From: Acheta domesticus
Lineage: Eukaryota; Arthropoda; Insecta; Orthoptera; Gryllidae
Direction of reading: 5' to 3'
Assembly: GCA_031308135.1 (NCBI GenBank)
Contig: JAHLJT010004567.1
Coordinates: 32,678,213-32,742,212 of the forward strand
DNA: 64,000 nucleotides
Shown here: positions 1-11,005 of the stretch, piece by piece
Position numbering within the stretch: the first letter of the stretch is position 1
Layout of the letters: each line of letters begins with the position of its first letter
Notes under the pieces: generated by a model
What the model saw: only the letters and a program-made list of their open reading frames with translations
Told to the model about the DNA's origin: nothing
The model's database searches: none
Position numbers and translations under genes: made by a program

Positions 1-1184
1 CTAGAATAGATTATTCTCCAAGAAAGAAGTTTTATCTGAGTGGAAATGAATCTGTCGCTTTATCTTTGTGTAGAGGCAAAAGACATTGTTTAACATCTTG
101 TTAAGAATGATGGTGTGATAATATTTTTTTCTTTATGAAGCAATAACAAATTTGATTATAGCATGTTTTGTTTTCTGTATCTAAAAGATAATTCACACTT
201 TGGAAAGTATTCGGGCAATAACACCGATCATCTTTTTCGTGGAAAATTCAAGATATTCCAATCCGAAGCAGGAAGACAACTATTTGAAGACAGGTCGCTG
301 TAATTCGAAGAACATGTATATTTAGAAAGGTGAGAAACAGCCCGTGACCATTGGAAGCAAGAGTTGCCGAGAGAATTGGGTAGGTATAACGGAACTTTAA
401 AAAAGAGAATTTGATGGCACGGAAACTAGTTAAGGACCGGGTCCGGTTGTCGCTCCCAGGGAGCTGGATGCTGGGATTGTATGCGGCAGTCAGAATCCTG
501 CTGTGGACTGGGTTTTACTACACGACACGCGAGCGCCGGATGTGGCCCCTGGAACGCAGCAAATCTCCTACACGTGCGCGTATGAGCACTTGATGTCACA
601 GGCAGTACGTATTCCAGTCAGAAGCTTTACCAAAGAATTCATTATTTCCCCTCATCAGACACAATAATTATTGCAATTACTGTATGTCAATCAATTACCG
701 TCAGTCCTCTGTCAATAATCTTACGCCGTAAGTTTTCCCTTAATAATCTTTACATGAATCTTATCATCTCCTTAATGCGGTTGTGATATCTCAGAAAGAT
801 ACAGGTCTGAGTCACCTGAATGTTTTGTTACATTCCTCGTGCTTCTGGAAAATAATTATTTGATATGGTTGGATATATCATCATAATTCATCTTCAGAGT
901 GATTCATCTGGTCAAGCCATTAGATTAAATGGTAGAAAACAAGTGGAGGTAGATGCGCATGTTATATTTTCTAACGAAACACACTTCAAACATTCGTTAT
1001 TGAGAAAAGTACGGATGGAAAATTGTGAGTAAAATCGGGCTATTAAAATATACTATTTGAAAAAACGAATTATTGGAAGAGGTGATTCTGATAATTTATA
1101 TGGACCACTCACACTTCCTAATCTTCATGATATAAGCGAATATTTATATTCTCGTGTTCGAACAGTGCAATCGCATTTATCGCG
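1..1184. other. AT-rich non-coding stretch
   Basis: No repeat or coding structure is convincing here. The one open frame of note (411-593, 60 codons) begins in a short, more GC-rich patch, resembles nothing I recognise, and has no splice or polyadenylation context. A small cluster of homeodomain-type motifs at 640-790 is listed separately. Confidence 0.6.
640..790. promoter_or_regulatory. Candidate homeodomain/TALE binding cluster
   Basis: Within about 80 bases are TAATTA (665-670), TGTCAATCAATTA (685-697) and CTGTCAATAATC (709-720). TGTCA is the core bound by Meis/Homothorax-type proteins and ATCAATTA resembles Pbx/Extradenticle-Hox composite sites. The segment is free of recognised repeats. 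AT-rich DNA produces TAAT cores often, so this is a suggestion from motif spacing, not a demonstrated enhancer. Confidence 0.2.
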
Positions 1185-1660
1185 CGAGGCGAGAGGCGAG
1201 ATTGGAATTCATGTGTGGGAATACACGTGGAGCGAGAGCGCAGCCGAAGGAGAAGCCCATAAATTCCACCCGAGAGCCCATTTTTAACGCTTTTCGCCCC
1301 GAGCGGCGCCGCGCCATTATGCCCCTGCCGGGGCAGATCCGCAGGTCGCGACTTCCCCCTTCCCCTCCCTCATACCTCCCCCTTCCCCGCCCTCGACCCG
1401 CCCCCGTTCCCCGCCCCGTCCCCCTCCCTCGTCCCTTCCCCGCCCTCGACCTGCTCCCGTTCCCCTCCCTCGTCCCTCCCCTTTCCCCACCCGTCGACCC
1501 GCCCCCGTTCCCCTCCCTCCTCCTTTCCCCGCCCTCGACCCGCCCCCCTTTCCATTCCCTCGTCCCTCCCCCTTCCCTACCCTCGACCCGCCCCGTTCCC
1601 CTCCCTCGTCCCTTCCCCGCCCCCGTTCTCCTCCTTCGTCCCTGCCCCCTTCCCCTTGGA
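1185..1660. repeat. GC block with C/T-strand minisatellite
   Basis: A short CpG-rich lead (1185-1345) passes into about 310 bases of almost pure C/T/G on the + strand made of degenerate copies of a CCCTCCCTCGTCCCTTCCCC-like unit alternating with CGCCCTCGACCCGCC. The strand asymmetry keeps several frames open on both strands; these are composition effects and not genes. Confidence 0.8.
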
Positions 1661-2261
1661 GCTTTACAATGCATGGCCTCCTGTGTGCGCAGCTTAGCGC
1701 AGGGACGGAGAGTGGAGGCTTTGGGCGGTGCTTTTCACTTTCTGACTCGGTTTGTCTTGGTACCATTTTAGTGGACGGGCGGAAAAGCAGCAGGTCAGTT
1801 CGTGGGTCCACAAAACAAAAACATTTATGTTTATTAAGCACGACCTTGACACAATTACTTCGAAACTAAACAAACACAAAGAAGCGAGTATCAAAGTTAT
1901 AGAGGGAAGTGTGCCAAAAATATCTACAGAACTACTGGTACTCTTTACGCCTGCGCAGAATAGATTGAAACCCAGAGGCTGTAAAACCTCAGTTCTTGAC
2001 AAACTGATTGATATACTGACTCTTTAAAAAAATCCTTTGCGGTAGTATCGATTATATAAATAATCTTAGAAAATAATATTCTTCACAGGTTACGCCCACT
2101 TTCTACTGTCAATCTATTAAAAACAGCATGCGGGAAAGATATTTTGTGTGCATTAACTTTTTAATTAATTATTATTTTAATAGCTGCAATAAATAATTCG
2201 GAAGATGATATCAATTTTAATGCTTTTTTGATGTATAGTCGGATCCATACACGTGGGCGAC
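1661..2261. other. AT-rich non-coding stretch
   Basis: Ordinary AT-rich sequence with short overlapping open frames on both strands and no recognisable motif, repeat or splice-bounded coding segment. Confidence 0.6.
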
Positions 2262-2744
2262 TGTACACAAAAAGTTGCGCATCGGGGAATACTTCGGGGG
2301 AGAGGGTGAGCGGGGGCAGAGGCCGCGAGGGGGCAGCGGGGGCAGTGGCCCGGAATGGGCATCGTCTCTGCCTGGGGACACGTGTAGCGCCGCCGGCGGC
2401 GACGGTGGCGGCGACGGTCAGCCGGCGGGGTCACTGAATCCGCGCCGCGCCGCCCCGCCCCGCCCCCTCTCTCCACCTCTCCCCCCCCTCCCTCTCCGAG
2501 AGACCAATTTGTCTCCATCAGAGGAACGCGCCGCCAGCCACCGCCGCCGTCCCCGCTCCCCGCCCCCGCCCCCGCCGCCGCCGTCGCAGCCGTCGGCGGC
2601 TGCCTGGAGCAAGGACGCTGCCTCCGCGTTCGTTCTCGGAGCTAACAACCGGCCACTCGGCCCTTGGCGGCAAGGCCCTTATCGCCGTTCACGCCGCTGC
2701 TGCTGCAGCCACTCACCGCCACCGCTACCACCAACAAGGCCGAC
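2262..2744. promoter_or_regulatory. CpG island
   Basis: Dense CpG with mixed sequence: a G-rich first half, CCGCCGG triplet runs, and a C-rich second half ending in CCGCCGCCG and GCTGCTGCTG tracts. It ends abruptly at the head of a SINE at 2745. It could be a promoter-type island or a degenerate trinucleotide expansion; no initiator, TATA box or first-exon donor stands out. Confidence 0.4.
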
Positions 2745-3227
2745 CGGGAGAGGTAGCTCAGAGCATCAACTGGTCACTGCAGTGCCTCTGACCGGGAGGT
2801 CCTAGACGATGGCAGGGATTGTCAGCTAGGTCGAATTCAGCCGCTGTCCGGAGGAGAATTCTAGGGGCCGGCTGCTCTGATCGGTAGTTTTCTGTGGTTT
2901 GTCCGATAACACCAGATGAATGCCGGAGCAGTGCCCTAACAAACGGGCCACGGACAGCGTGCGATCTTTCCTTCCTCTTGCTTGTTCTATCTTCACCTTT
3001 ACATACACACACACTAACATGAACTACACTACCACACATGTCGGGAGAACCGTTGCGGTGCCCCGCTTATGGGAGATACCTAGTGAGGGAAAACCCCGCT
3101 AGCCTACGGTAGGTCAGCGCCAAATCTCGCCATCCAGCGGGGAAGACCACCACCACCTCCCGAGGAAAAACATGCCCTACACTGAGCCGTTGACACGCCT
3201 GAAATCACTAGCAATCAATCAATCAAC
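2745..3227 (+). mobile_element. SINE family B, near full-length copy
   Basis: The head carries a tRNA-like A box (GGTAGCTCAGAGC at 2752) and the stretch GCCTCTGACCGGGAGGTCCTAG, found again in the copy at 17951 where it runs into a B box (TTCGAGTCCC). Here the B box itself is damaged. The body contains GAATTCAGCCGCTGTCCGGAG, a short CA run near 3000, GGGAGATACCTAG near 3070, and ends in the tail ATCACTAGCAATCAATCAATC. Other copies or parts are at 7968 (-), 11448, 17951, 29030 and 51890 (-). The AATC tail points to mobilisation by a LINE with a short-repeat 3' end. Confidence 0.8.
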
Positions 3228-3425
3228 AAAGCCCTTCCAGCCGCCGTTGTGCGTGTTCGTATTGTCCTTACGTGTTCTTCCTACTGTTCCCCCTACAGTT
3301 AATGTAATTACAGTGGTTGCTATATGACCAAGTTTTTAAAAAGCGTCCTAAAAAAAGGTAAATAAAACTATTTTATGAGTTTTTCGTCTTTAAAAATCGA
3401 AGTTGTAAGAAGGTAGGTTTCTGTG
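3228..3425. other. Short AT-rich spacer
   Basis: Sequence between the SINE tail and the next GC block; nothing recognised. Confidence 0.6.
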
Positions 3426-3660
3426 TTCCCCTTTCACCTCCTCCCCCACAGCCTGAGCGGCTCCTGCAGGGCCTCGCGCAGCCGCCTCGGCGGTGTCAGT
3501 GGTCATTTCAGATGCGATTTGTCGCCGGGAGACGATTCTGCGGAATCTTGTTTGAGTTGGAGGTTCGCGTCTGGCTTCTCCGCTGTCCTTCACCGCTGCC
3601 AACGGAAAGTTCTTTGCGCCCGTCCAGGTGCCCCACTTCTACCTCCCCCGCGTCTTTAGC
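3426..3660. promoter_or_regulatory. GC-rich block
   Basis: A mixed-sequence, moderately CpG-rich segment that is not a simple repeat. Frames are open on both strands (for example 3423-3659 and the reverse of 3390-3602), which is typical of such blocks. Function unknown. Confidence 0.35.
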
Positions 3661-4535
3661 CCCCTCTGTGTAATTGGATTACTTATATGGCATATCTGAT
3701 TTAAATGGTACATCTGCAACGGGTTCCTTGAGAGAGTTCTGGAATGAAACAAGTATATGACACGGAACAATCGTGCAACAGACACACACAACTACGCTTA
3801 TCTTGCAGTGCAATGTATGGTTCTTTAAGGACTGTGGTCTTGAAAATGGACATGAGCGTGTACGTCATCCGGTAGATTCCTGTGTACTAGTTTCTGATAT
3901 GACATTCAAATTACGACGGAGGAATAAAACGTCATTAGTATTCTGTAGAGTCACTGGAAGCCGCGACGTTCTATTCAAATTTTGACACCAAATGCTTTCC
4001 GGAAGTATGTCTTACCGCCAAGTCATTTCCGTGGACAGCTGGAAAACAGATTACTATTGTGTTACAAGAGGTGGAAAACTCAAACGTACGTGTGTTCTGT
4101 GAAATGTCAGCTTATTTTCCAGATGCTTAGATTTGGTGCTTGGTTTCAATTGCGGATGCATCGCGTATTCTGATTTTTATGTGACCTATGAAAATTGAGT
4201 TCATGATCTTCGTAGTAGAATCAGAGCAACGGTGCGAAATATTACTTTTATTGTTTCCTATTTCTTTTGTGTATCAACATCCCTCTGATAACCTACATAC
4301 TACTCGAGTTTCACATTTGTTTCCATTGGCAGTGTTTTGTTTCTTATATTGCCCATATTAGCTGGTTCGTCTGTTGATGCTTGGTTGTAAATCAGGTAAA
4401 ATATTTTTCTCCAATTTTGATGTGCCAAATTTCGCCCATATTTTATCACTATTTACAAAACAAAATATCCTCAGGTGCCGTAATCGTTAAAAAAATGTGA
4501 AAATGTTGCGGTTGTTTCTCGAATCGCTCATTTTT
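3661..4535. other. Unique, balanced-composition non-coding stretch
   Basis: Two consecutive plus-strand frames (3773-3985 and 3982-4173) sit next to each other in different phase. Neither begins with a convincing exon boundary nor resembles a known family. ATTCAAATT occurs at 3905 and 3974. The rest is AT-rich with no repeat found. Confidence 0.5.
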
Positions 4536-4765
4536 GAGGAAACGTAATGCGACAAGAGGCCTTCGCGGGGGCGAGGACTATCGCCACGGCCTCCTCTCCC
4601 GCCGCCGCCGCCGCCGCCGCCAGCGCCACCTGGCATTTGAGCGCAAAGGTCGTCGCGCGGCCGCTTTCTCGCGAGGTCCGCCCCTCGAACCCCGGTCACT
4701 CCCCCGCAGCAGATGGCGCGGCGGGGGCGGCCGCGCGCAAAACGAAGCGCGCCCAACTGACAACA
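4536..4765. promoter_or_regulatory. CpG island with CCG run
   Basis: A CpG-rich block with a (CCG)n run near 4600-4622, NotI-type GCGGCCGC near 4657 and GCGCGG clusters. Four overlapping frames stay open on both strands. It could be a promoter island; no splice donor or initiator is clear. Confidence 0.4.
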
Positions 4766-6203
4766 CAACCGCCCGTCGGAGCGAATTTTTTCTGATTGGC
4801 ACGTGATCGCTCTTCCGGGAGATAACAGAAATGTTGCAAATGCTGTAAATACAAGTGAACAAACAAATCACGTAAACTTGCGTAAATCTTTCCGGTTGCT
4901 GTGTACTTCTAATGTTTATCGTTCTATAAGAAATGTGTTAGTGTCACATTTCCGTATAATACACACAAGGACACACATAACACACACAAAAGAATTAATA
5001 TGTTTTGAAATCACCTTTTGTGGTGTTTTCTTCAATCCCGTTTTTGTGAAGATATACATTTTCTTAAAAGTAACATTTAATTTTCTTTGCTTCAAGATAA
5101 TCTGTAAAACGTTTTTATAATTATCAACTCTATCTCGCCATATATTCAGAATTTTTTCTTCTTTTTGTTGCCATCGAGTTTAATTCACAATTGTTGTATT
5201 ATTGTTGTTTTTTTGTGCGCGTCTGCGGGCTCCTTGGGTAAGAGTATTCAGCGTGAAAGTGACGATACTCCTCTCAATATAATAGAAACGTCAGCGGCTG
5301 TCTTCGAGTCCGCAAACGTTCTTTGTTTACTGCTCATTGGGAGAGATTCATTGCGCCCGCATTGACCTCAGCTGTTACGTAGTGGATCTGGAGTCGTCTG
5401 TCCACTTTTCATTAACCTTTAAGATCAAGGATGGAAAGCACGGCCAGAGACCTAGCAGTGGATGATGTAATTATTCTGCATCGGGAAGAAAACACTTCAG
5501 AAATGTCAATTGGAACTCGGTATTGATTGAAAAATAGGGAACTGGTGTATTCATTGCATCTTTTCTCTCGTTTATATAATCACTGTTAACAACTTTGATA
5601 ATTATTTGATTTGGATTCATGTATAAGATTGAACTAATTTTTAGATGATTTTGGAAATCATTAATAATAGTGTTTTTGAGTAATGGTAAGTACTTGATAT
5701 CTGCATGTATGACGAACTCAACATTAGTGAAAATAACAAAAGGTATGACACGGAGAAACACTTTCGAAAAGATATACGAACTCAATGATGGCTAATTGGA
5801 TGGATTTTCAAATTTGCTAAAAGATGCTACTTTTGAGGCAAGCGAGTGCGTACTGCACGTAGGAAGAGAAGTCCTGCAGAAGTGGTCCATAAATTCAGCT
5901 GCTTAACGAGTGCAGCGGTCTCGCCCATGTGCGCGGACGGAGTCTGAAATTTAGACTGTGATTAACGATCTGTGCGTCGTTTGCGTTGCTATTTTCGCAA
6001 TGTGCTTCGCAGTTTTAGGTGTCACATTCGCGGGTTAGTGGACTTGCTGCTGTGTGATTTACAGTGAACGTAACTGTCGTCCTGTGTTATTGCTGGCCAA
6101 CGTGAAATGACTTTGAGAATCATGACAATAATACGAATGAAAGTATAGGTTCTTTCTTGTTGTTAAAAGGAATGGGCGATTCCGGGTTCATGATTGATGG
6201 GTA
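4766..6203. other. AT-rich non-coding stretch
   Basis: A 105-codon plus-strand frame (4803-5120) has no internal ATG and looks like chance in T-rich sequence. A more balanced segment at 5850-6070 is not repetitive. GTAAGT occurs at about 5685 without an attached coding frame. No feature is supported. Confidence 0.55.
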
Positions 6204-6457
6204 ACTAGAAAATAAAAGTCGTGAGAAAAGTACATCTTCCCATGTTAAATTTTTTGCTACGTATAAATGGAAATTTTTGTATTTCGTGAAATCATCGTAC
6301 AGCCGAAAGATATTTTACTTTTTTTTAAACTAGAAAATAAAAGTCGTGAGAAAAGTACATCTTCCAATGTTAAATTTTTTGCTATGTGTAAATGGAAATT
6401 TTTGTATTTCGTGAAATCATCGTACAGCCGAAAGACATTTTACTTTTGCGGGTTATT
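6204..6457. repeat. Tandem duplication, 125-bp unit, two copies
   Basis: The unit starting ACTAGAAAATAAAAGTCGTG occurs at 6204 and again at 6329 with only a few substitutions (for example CCCATG versus CCAATG, CTACGTAT versus CTATGTGT). The copies are directly abutting. High identity implies a recent local duplication. Confidence 0.9.
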
Positions 6458-6846
6458 TAATGCCAGAATCATTTTTGTTTTCTACGTTACCTAGTTACGT
6501 ATGTAACATTTTTTAAGTAACGGCAACCGCGCAATCCGGCAGCTGTGTCGGCTTTGTAAATCCGTGTAACTCTCATAATTTCTTGAACTTGCAGAGAAAT
6601 CCAAGGTTAGCAGGCACCTTAAGACAAATAAACTTTGTAGGTCGAATATATTGTCTCCTACTTCCGCAAGCCAGTCGTCCGGTAGTGGAGTAGGTCTCTG
6701 AAACAGGTATTCATAGTTTAAAGAGGCAGAAGACCATTTTGTTTAGAGGATACAAGGTTTACAAGAGACCTAGAAAATGTAATTAATTAATCTCTGCTGG
6801 TAATCGCCATTTTATCTTTGATATATATTTCCTCTGAGCAATACAT

Positions 6847-6874
6847 AATAATGAATATAATGATAATAATAATG

Positions 6875-6968
<94 letters not shown>

Positions 6969-6995
6969 TTATTATAATTATAATTATTATTATTT
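6847..6995. repeat. 21-bp AT minisatellite
   Basis: About five to six near-perfect copies of a TAATAATGAAAATAATAATAG unit. The period is a multiple of three, so it gives isoleucine-rich frames on both strands (6787-7071 minus, 6818-7024 plus) that are not genes. Confidence 0.9.
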
Positions 6996-7497
6996 TCAAT
7001 TCAAAACAGACAATATATTTATGACATTTCTTAATCTCCCTGACATTCTTCGAATTTGTCAGGGAAGCCAATCTTAGTACTTAAATGTAAAATTATAGAC
7101 CTAAAGATATTTCTGACATCAAGGTTATCGAACCACCTTCCTTGAAAAAATATCATTAACCAAAAGAAAACTACAGACGGAAAGTAGAGCTCATGAATTA
7201 GAAATAGGGCAAGACATCATCCGTTGATGTCTAATTTTCTACTTAGTTCTATTCTTTCACAAATGCCATCAGCTACGGAACAGAAGGTATTGCGTAGAGA
7301 AATACAGAAATTGTCGGGGAATTGTGCTGTTAACGTATTATTAGACTTTTTATTCTTGGGTGCATTTTCAATGTGAAATTTATTGGCTTTATTTTTTACA
7401 TTTTGTATTGTTTTTTTTTCAACGAATAACTTTTGCTAATAGAAAATCCTGTGCTAGGTACAATTTATTGACCGAAACAAAAGCTTACTCAAAGCCG
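6996..7497. other. AT-rich stretch with a weak exon-like spot
   Basis: A pyrimidine-rich acceptor-like TTTTCTACTTAG near 7233-7244 is followed by an ATG at about 7263 opening 37 codons (begins MPSATEQKV), with a GT after CAGAAG at about 7286. Each element is common by chance, and I give it little weight. Confidence 0.3.
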
Positions 7498-7738
7498 ATC
7501 CCCGGTGGCGGATATCGCTAAATCAGTAGTGTCGTAGCAATCTTGGACCGAAGGATCGCGGGTTTGAATCCCGCTTCTGGCTGTTGTATTTGGTTTATTA
7601 TGGTTGTATTTGTGTTCGTCCTTTCACCCCCTAGCATCACCATATCATTTCATCTTCTTAGTTACCATAACGTTAATCCCAATAGTGGTCACTAATGACC
7701 TAGATGTTGATGCGACCTTAAATAAAAATAATAGACTC
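7498..7738 (+). mobile_element. SINE family A, tRNA-derived
   Basis: A tRNA-like head includes a perfect T-arm (GCGGG/CCCGC around TTTGAAT at 7558-7574) acting as a B box, and AATCAGTAGTGTCGTAGC upstream. The body ends with ATGACCTAGATGTTGATGCGA, then TTAAATAAAAATAATAG, a 3' end typical of arthropod retroelements. The acceptor stem does not pair, so it is not a working tRNA gene. A relative sharing the head lies on the minus strand at 42830-43025. Confidence 0.75.
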
Positions 7739-7967
7739 AAAATTTGTCAAGACATTTCAGAGAAGTTCAGACTAAGAATTTATCCCAAACTGTTTTCTTA
7801 TACGGAGAAGAGCGTCAGTCGTGATTGATCCAAAAAAGCGTACCCTCGTTTCGTAGTAGAGCACGCTTTCCATTGATTAGAACGGAGAAGCATCGCGGAA
7901 GACTTCCCTTGCCTACCCGGCAATTACCACGATCTCCAATTGCACCGGCAGCAGTCGTGTGCCGTCG
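7739..7967. other. Spacer between two SINEs
   Basis: Unique sequence, moderately AT-rich; nothing recognised. Confidence 0.5.
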
Positions 7968-8362
7968 TTTGGTTGATTGATCGATTAATTGGTTAATGTT
8001 TCCGAGCTGTGGTCATGCGGCGTTAGTGGAATGAGTGCGTTTTGGCAATAGGTTGCGGTGTTCTCCCCCCCCCACCACCACTTGATGTAGAGATCCAGGG
8101 CTGACCTACACGTCAACTAGCTGGGGAATTTTCTTCTCTAGGTATCTCCCCTGTGAGACCACCATAGCCGGGATAAACTCTAAACTCCCGTCTACTATAT
8201 ACGTCTAAACTATCAATCAGAGCAGCCGGCCGCGAGAACTTCTCCTCCAGACAGCTGAATTCGACCGAGCTGTAGTAACGAAATCATGCCACTGTCGGGA
8301 CTCGAACCCTAGGCCGTCCCGTCAGAGTCGCTGCAGAGAATGCTGAGTCGGAGCTAAACTCA
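7968..8362 (-). mobile_element. SINE family B, minus strand
   Basis: Read on the minus strand, the head near 8360 contains TTAGCTCCGAC and the B box GGTTCGAGTCCC (rc of 8298-8310). Next come CGAATTCAGCTGTCTGGAGGA, CCGGCTGCTCTGATTG and GGGGAGATACCTAG, with a tail rich in ATCAATCAA near 7970-7985. Its 5' part overlaps the first unit of the tandem array at 8328-8998. Confidence 0.8.
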
Positions 8363-8998
8363 AATTGTCCATATGCCCTAGGAGGCAAGAGGGGCGGCCG
8401 CCTTGTGTAAGTCAATGACAGCTGAATTCGCTCTAGCTAAGTAGCTAGTGTGAATATTCAGCCATACACCGTCGGGACCGGAACATTACTGCGATTTTTC
8501 TAAGTGTGCCCCTAAAGGCCCGTGTTCACGATGGAATATGTTACGGTATTTCGCTACGTTCTCAGTCGTGCCGCCAGGTATCGCATGATCGCGACCGTAT
8601 CAAGCAGTGCTTGTGATCATGTGACATCTAGCGGCACGATGGAAGAAGACGCGAAATAACGTGTGATATTCCTTCGTGGCCATAGGGGCTTGAGGGGCAG
8701 AGTTAGGAAAATCGCATATATAGGACCTCCCAACCAGAGTCGCTGCAGAGACAGCGGCAGTGCTGGGCCTGAACTGCACTCGCGCTGCCCGAATGCCCTG
8801 GCGGCCGCGTAATGCAAGTCAATGACAGCTGAATTCGCCTGCTATAATCGAAATTCAGCCATACACAGTCGGGATGCTTAGGACCTTCCAGCCAGAGTCG
8901 CTGCAGAGACAGCGGCAGTGCTTGGTCCGAACTGCACTGGCGCTGCCCGAATGCCCTGGGGGGCGAGAGGGGGCGGCCGCCTTGTGCGAGCCAATGCC
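8328..8998 (-). repeat. Tandem array containing SINE-B 5' segments
   Basis: Three units begin with GTCGCTGCAGAGA at 8328, 8739 and 8897. Each carries GCTGCCCGAATGCCCT or a decayed form, GGCGGCCGC, and, in the first two, AGCTGAATTCG with TTCAGCCATACAC and GTCGGGA. On the minus strand the latter match the SINE-B sequence between its B box and body. With the 228-bp MITE at 8489 removed, the unit is about 158-181 bp. Confidence 0.8.
8489..8716. mobile_element. MITE, palindromic, copy 1
   Basis: The terminal inverted repeats read CTGCGATTTTTCTAA at the left and, reverse-complemented at the right, TGCGATTTTCCTAACT. Homology between the arms continues for about 100 bp (TTTCGC, CGTGCCGC, GATCGCGAC), so the whole element is one large foldback. 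It is flanked by TA on both sides (8487-8488 and 8717-8718), as for Tc1/mariner-type non-autonomous elements. There is no transposase. It interrupts the tandem SINE array. Confidence 0.85.
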
Positions 8999-9190
8999 GG
9001 CGCGTGCGCGGGGCGAGGCCGTGCCGGCCGGCCGGCCGGGGCGACCGCCGCTGCGCCGGAAGCGGCCGCGGGGCCACCCTGCCCTCGCCTTCGCCAGCTG
9101 CGCCGACAGAAGTGGGACGCAGCCGCACCGCTTGATTGGCGCTGGCCCGGCCCGGGCGAGATTCAGCTGCCGTGAAGAACGCTCGGGCGT
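8985..9190. promoter_or_regulatory. CpG island following the array
   Basis: CpG-dense sequence with CCGGCCGGCCGGCCGG near 9024 and several Sp1-like GGGGC/GCCCC boxes. Frames are open on both strands. A promoter or a decayed repeat are both possible. Confidence 0.35.
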
Positions 9191-9451
9191 GAAAAGAAAT
9201 AGGGGGATTTCTATTCTTGGCCACATCTGAACCTCGCTTTCGCGAATCGGTGTCTAAAATAAAATATAAAGTTGAGTTATGGAATACTTAGAAATGTCGA
9301 GATTGAAATACCTTACACATTTATTGATATAGCACAAAAGGATTCATATGTGAAAGGTGACAGGGAATGTACGGGTACAATATTGGAGATTAACTCTTCG
9401 GAACACCTTAGATTCAAAATTATTGCGGATGATTGAATTTAAGAGAGGCGT
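9191..9451. other. AT-rich spacer
   Basis: No recognisable structure. Confidence 0.6.
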
Positions 9452-9720
9452 AGGTGGTAGGTACGTGTGGGCACTGGTTTGCTAACCTGGGGGACGCAAG
9501 TTCAAACCTCCACAAAGCTGGGGATTTTTATCCGGCTAGGTCCTATTCAGGGCGACCTTGAGGTCCACTCAGCCTGCTTTTCAAATGAGATTTGGTAGGT
9601 TTATTAACATAAAATATTGGAGGAAATATTGAAATGAATCATGGCTCTTCCCACGCCATCTTCTCCCATGTCTAGAAAGCATACGAGGCTGATGTGACCC
9701 GTTAATTTACAGAGGGCGCT
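9452..9720 (+). mobile_element. Probable tRNA-derived SINE, third head type
   Basis: GTGGGCACTGGTTTGCTAACC is followed by a B-box-like GCAAGTTCAAACCTCC at 9499. The body TATCCGGCTAGGTCCTATTC, then GGGCGACCTTGAGG and ACTCAGCCTGCTTTTCAAATG, has the look of an insect SINE. There is no second copy in this window to confirm its ends, so the boundaries are estimates. Confidence 0.45.
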
Positions 9721-9880
9721 GGAAGCGGGGAAACAAATGCCAAAAAGCTAATACAGAAATAATTCCTAACCCCGTGTACCCCTAAGCAGGTGGTTCATGC
9801 TGTACTTGACTGTGCAGAGGGTATTCAAAAGAATCCCTTATTTCGCGTTCGGTTAAAAACCATCCGTCGTCGCAATCCGG
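9721..9880. other. Unique spacer
   Basis: Short unique sequence before a CpG island; nothing recognised. Confidence 0.5.
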
Positions 9881-10265
9881 ACGTGCCCGTAAGGTCGCGA
9901 GTGCGAGTGCAGCGCCGGCAAGTGGGTCAAGTGTGCGCGGACGCCGCCGCTGATCGCCGGCCGCCAGCTGCGCGTTGCGCGCGCCCCTCACGGGAAGGGG
10001 GCGTGGCCTGGCGAGGGCGAGTGGGCGCCGCCGCCGCCGCTGCGGAGGGCGAGGGGATTCTGCGTAATGAGCGCGGGCGCTTTTGACGTTCGGCCTTGCG
10101 CTTTGTGGCGGGCGACGTCGCCGCCTACGCCCCCCTCCCCCCGCTCGGGCCCTTCGCCCAAGGCCGACGCCCACGCTCGTGATCGCGTCCGCGCCCGCGC
10201 CGCCCGCGCTGCCCATCGGACGCGCGAGTTGGCGTTCCGCAGGGACCATCTTTCGAAACGGCATT
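9881..10265. promoter_or_regulatory. CpG island
   Basis: A long mixed-sequence CpG-rich block with GCGCGC, GCCGCCGCCGC and several GGGCG/CGCCC boxes. The minus-strand frame 9782-10264 and two plus-strand frames run through it together, so none can be preferred. It is a plausible promoter island because it is not a simple repeat. Confidence 0.4.
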
Positions 10266-10849
10266 CGGTTTGTGCCTTCTTGCGAAATTATTTTTATATT
10301 GAATTAGTAGTAGGGGTGGTTTGGATAGGAATCGTACTCATGAGACGTCGATTCATGTAATGGAGAGGTTGGAGAAATGATAACTCTCATTTTTGTAGCT
10401 TTTGTAAGCCAGAGGGAAAACAGTTTGTGTAAATACATACTTTTTTCAGTTTGTGTATAGAAGTACTTGCGAGTCGTAGTTCTTTAATCATGTTGTATAG
10501 AGTTTGGTTTATAATTTTTTTGTTTTCAGAGGAAATTCCTAGAACTCTACGTTGGATGTGTGGAATATAATCATTCATTTCACTGCCCTGACTGTTTCAA
10601 GGGATAATCCGTCTCACTACAGCTTGTGTCAGTATTTAATGTAATTAACCAAGTAATGAAAAATAGATGACAAGGTTCAATGGAAAGGGAAACAAAGAAT
10701 CGTGAATTGTGAACATCTTGATGAAATTTATTAATCAAGCAAAAGACTAACCATAGAGAAAGACACTCCTCACTATGAGCCACCTGTTAATTATCATAAA
10801 ATGTCGGGATCACGAGGGCTGTACAGTTTGGACGTATTCATTTGAGTGT
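10266..10849. other. AT-rich non-coding stretch
   Basis: Only small chance frames on the minus strand (10387-10578, 10580-10783). Confidence 0.6.
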
Positions 10850-11005
10850 TCATTTATGTGAACGTCGGCGGAAACGTTCTGTTAGCCCGGGGGCGAATGA
10901 ACGAAACGATCGCCTCGTAACACTTGCCGGAAGCTCCCTGGAGGTGCAGCCGCGCGCAGGTTCTGCACCTGTGCACAGTGGTCCGAACTGGGGCAAAGTA
11001 CAGTC
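10850..11005. other. Small GC-rich patch with E-box palindrome
   Basis: Contains GGTTCTGCACCTGTGCACAG with overlapping E-box cores (CACCTG, GTGCAC) at about 10958-10978. No repeat or coding evidence. Confidence 0.35.

Noticed and set aside
3773..4173. Two consecutive plus-strand frames
   Set aside because: Different phases, no recognisable domain, weak splice sites; length is within chance.
4803..5120. 105-codon plus frame in AT-rich DNA
   Set aside because: Starts at GTG with no internal ATG and no splice context; T-rich chance frame.
6787..7071. Isoleucine-rich frames on both strands
   Set aside because: Translation of a 21-bp AT minisatellite.
7498..7590. Functional tRNA gene
   Set aside because: Perfect T-arm, but the acceptor and D-arm do not pair, and a related head occurs at 42960 attached to a different repeat body.
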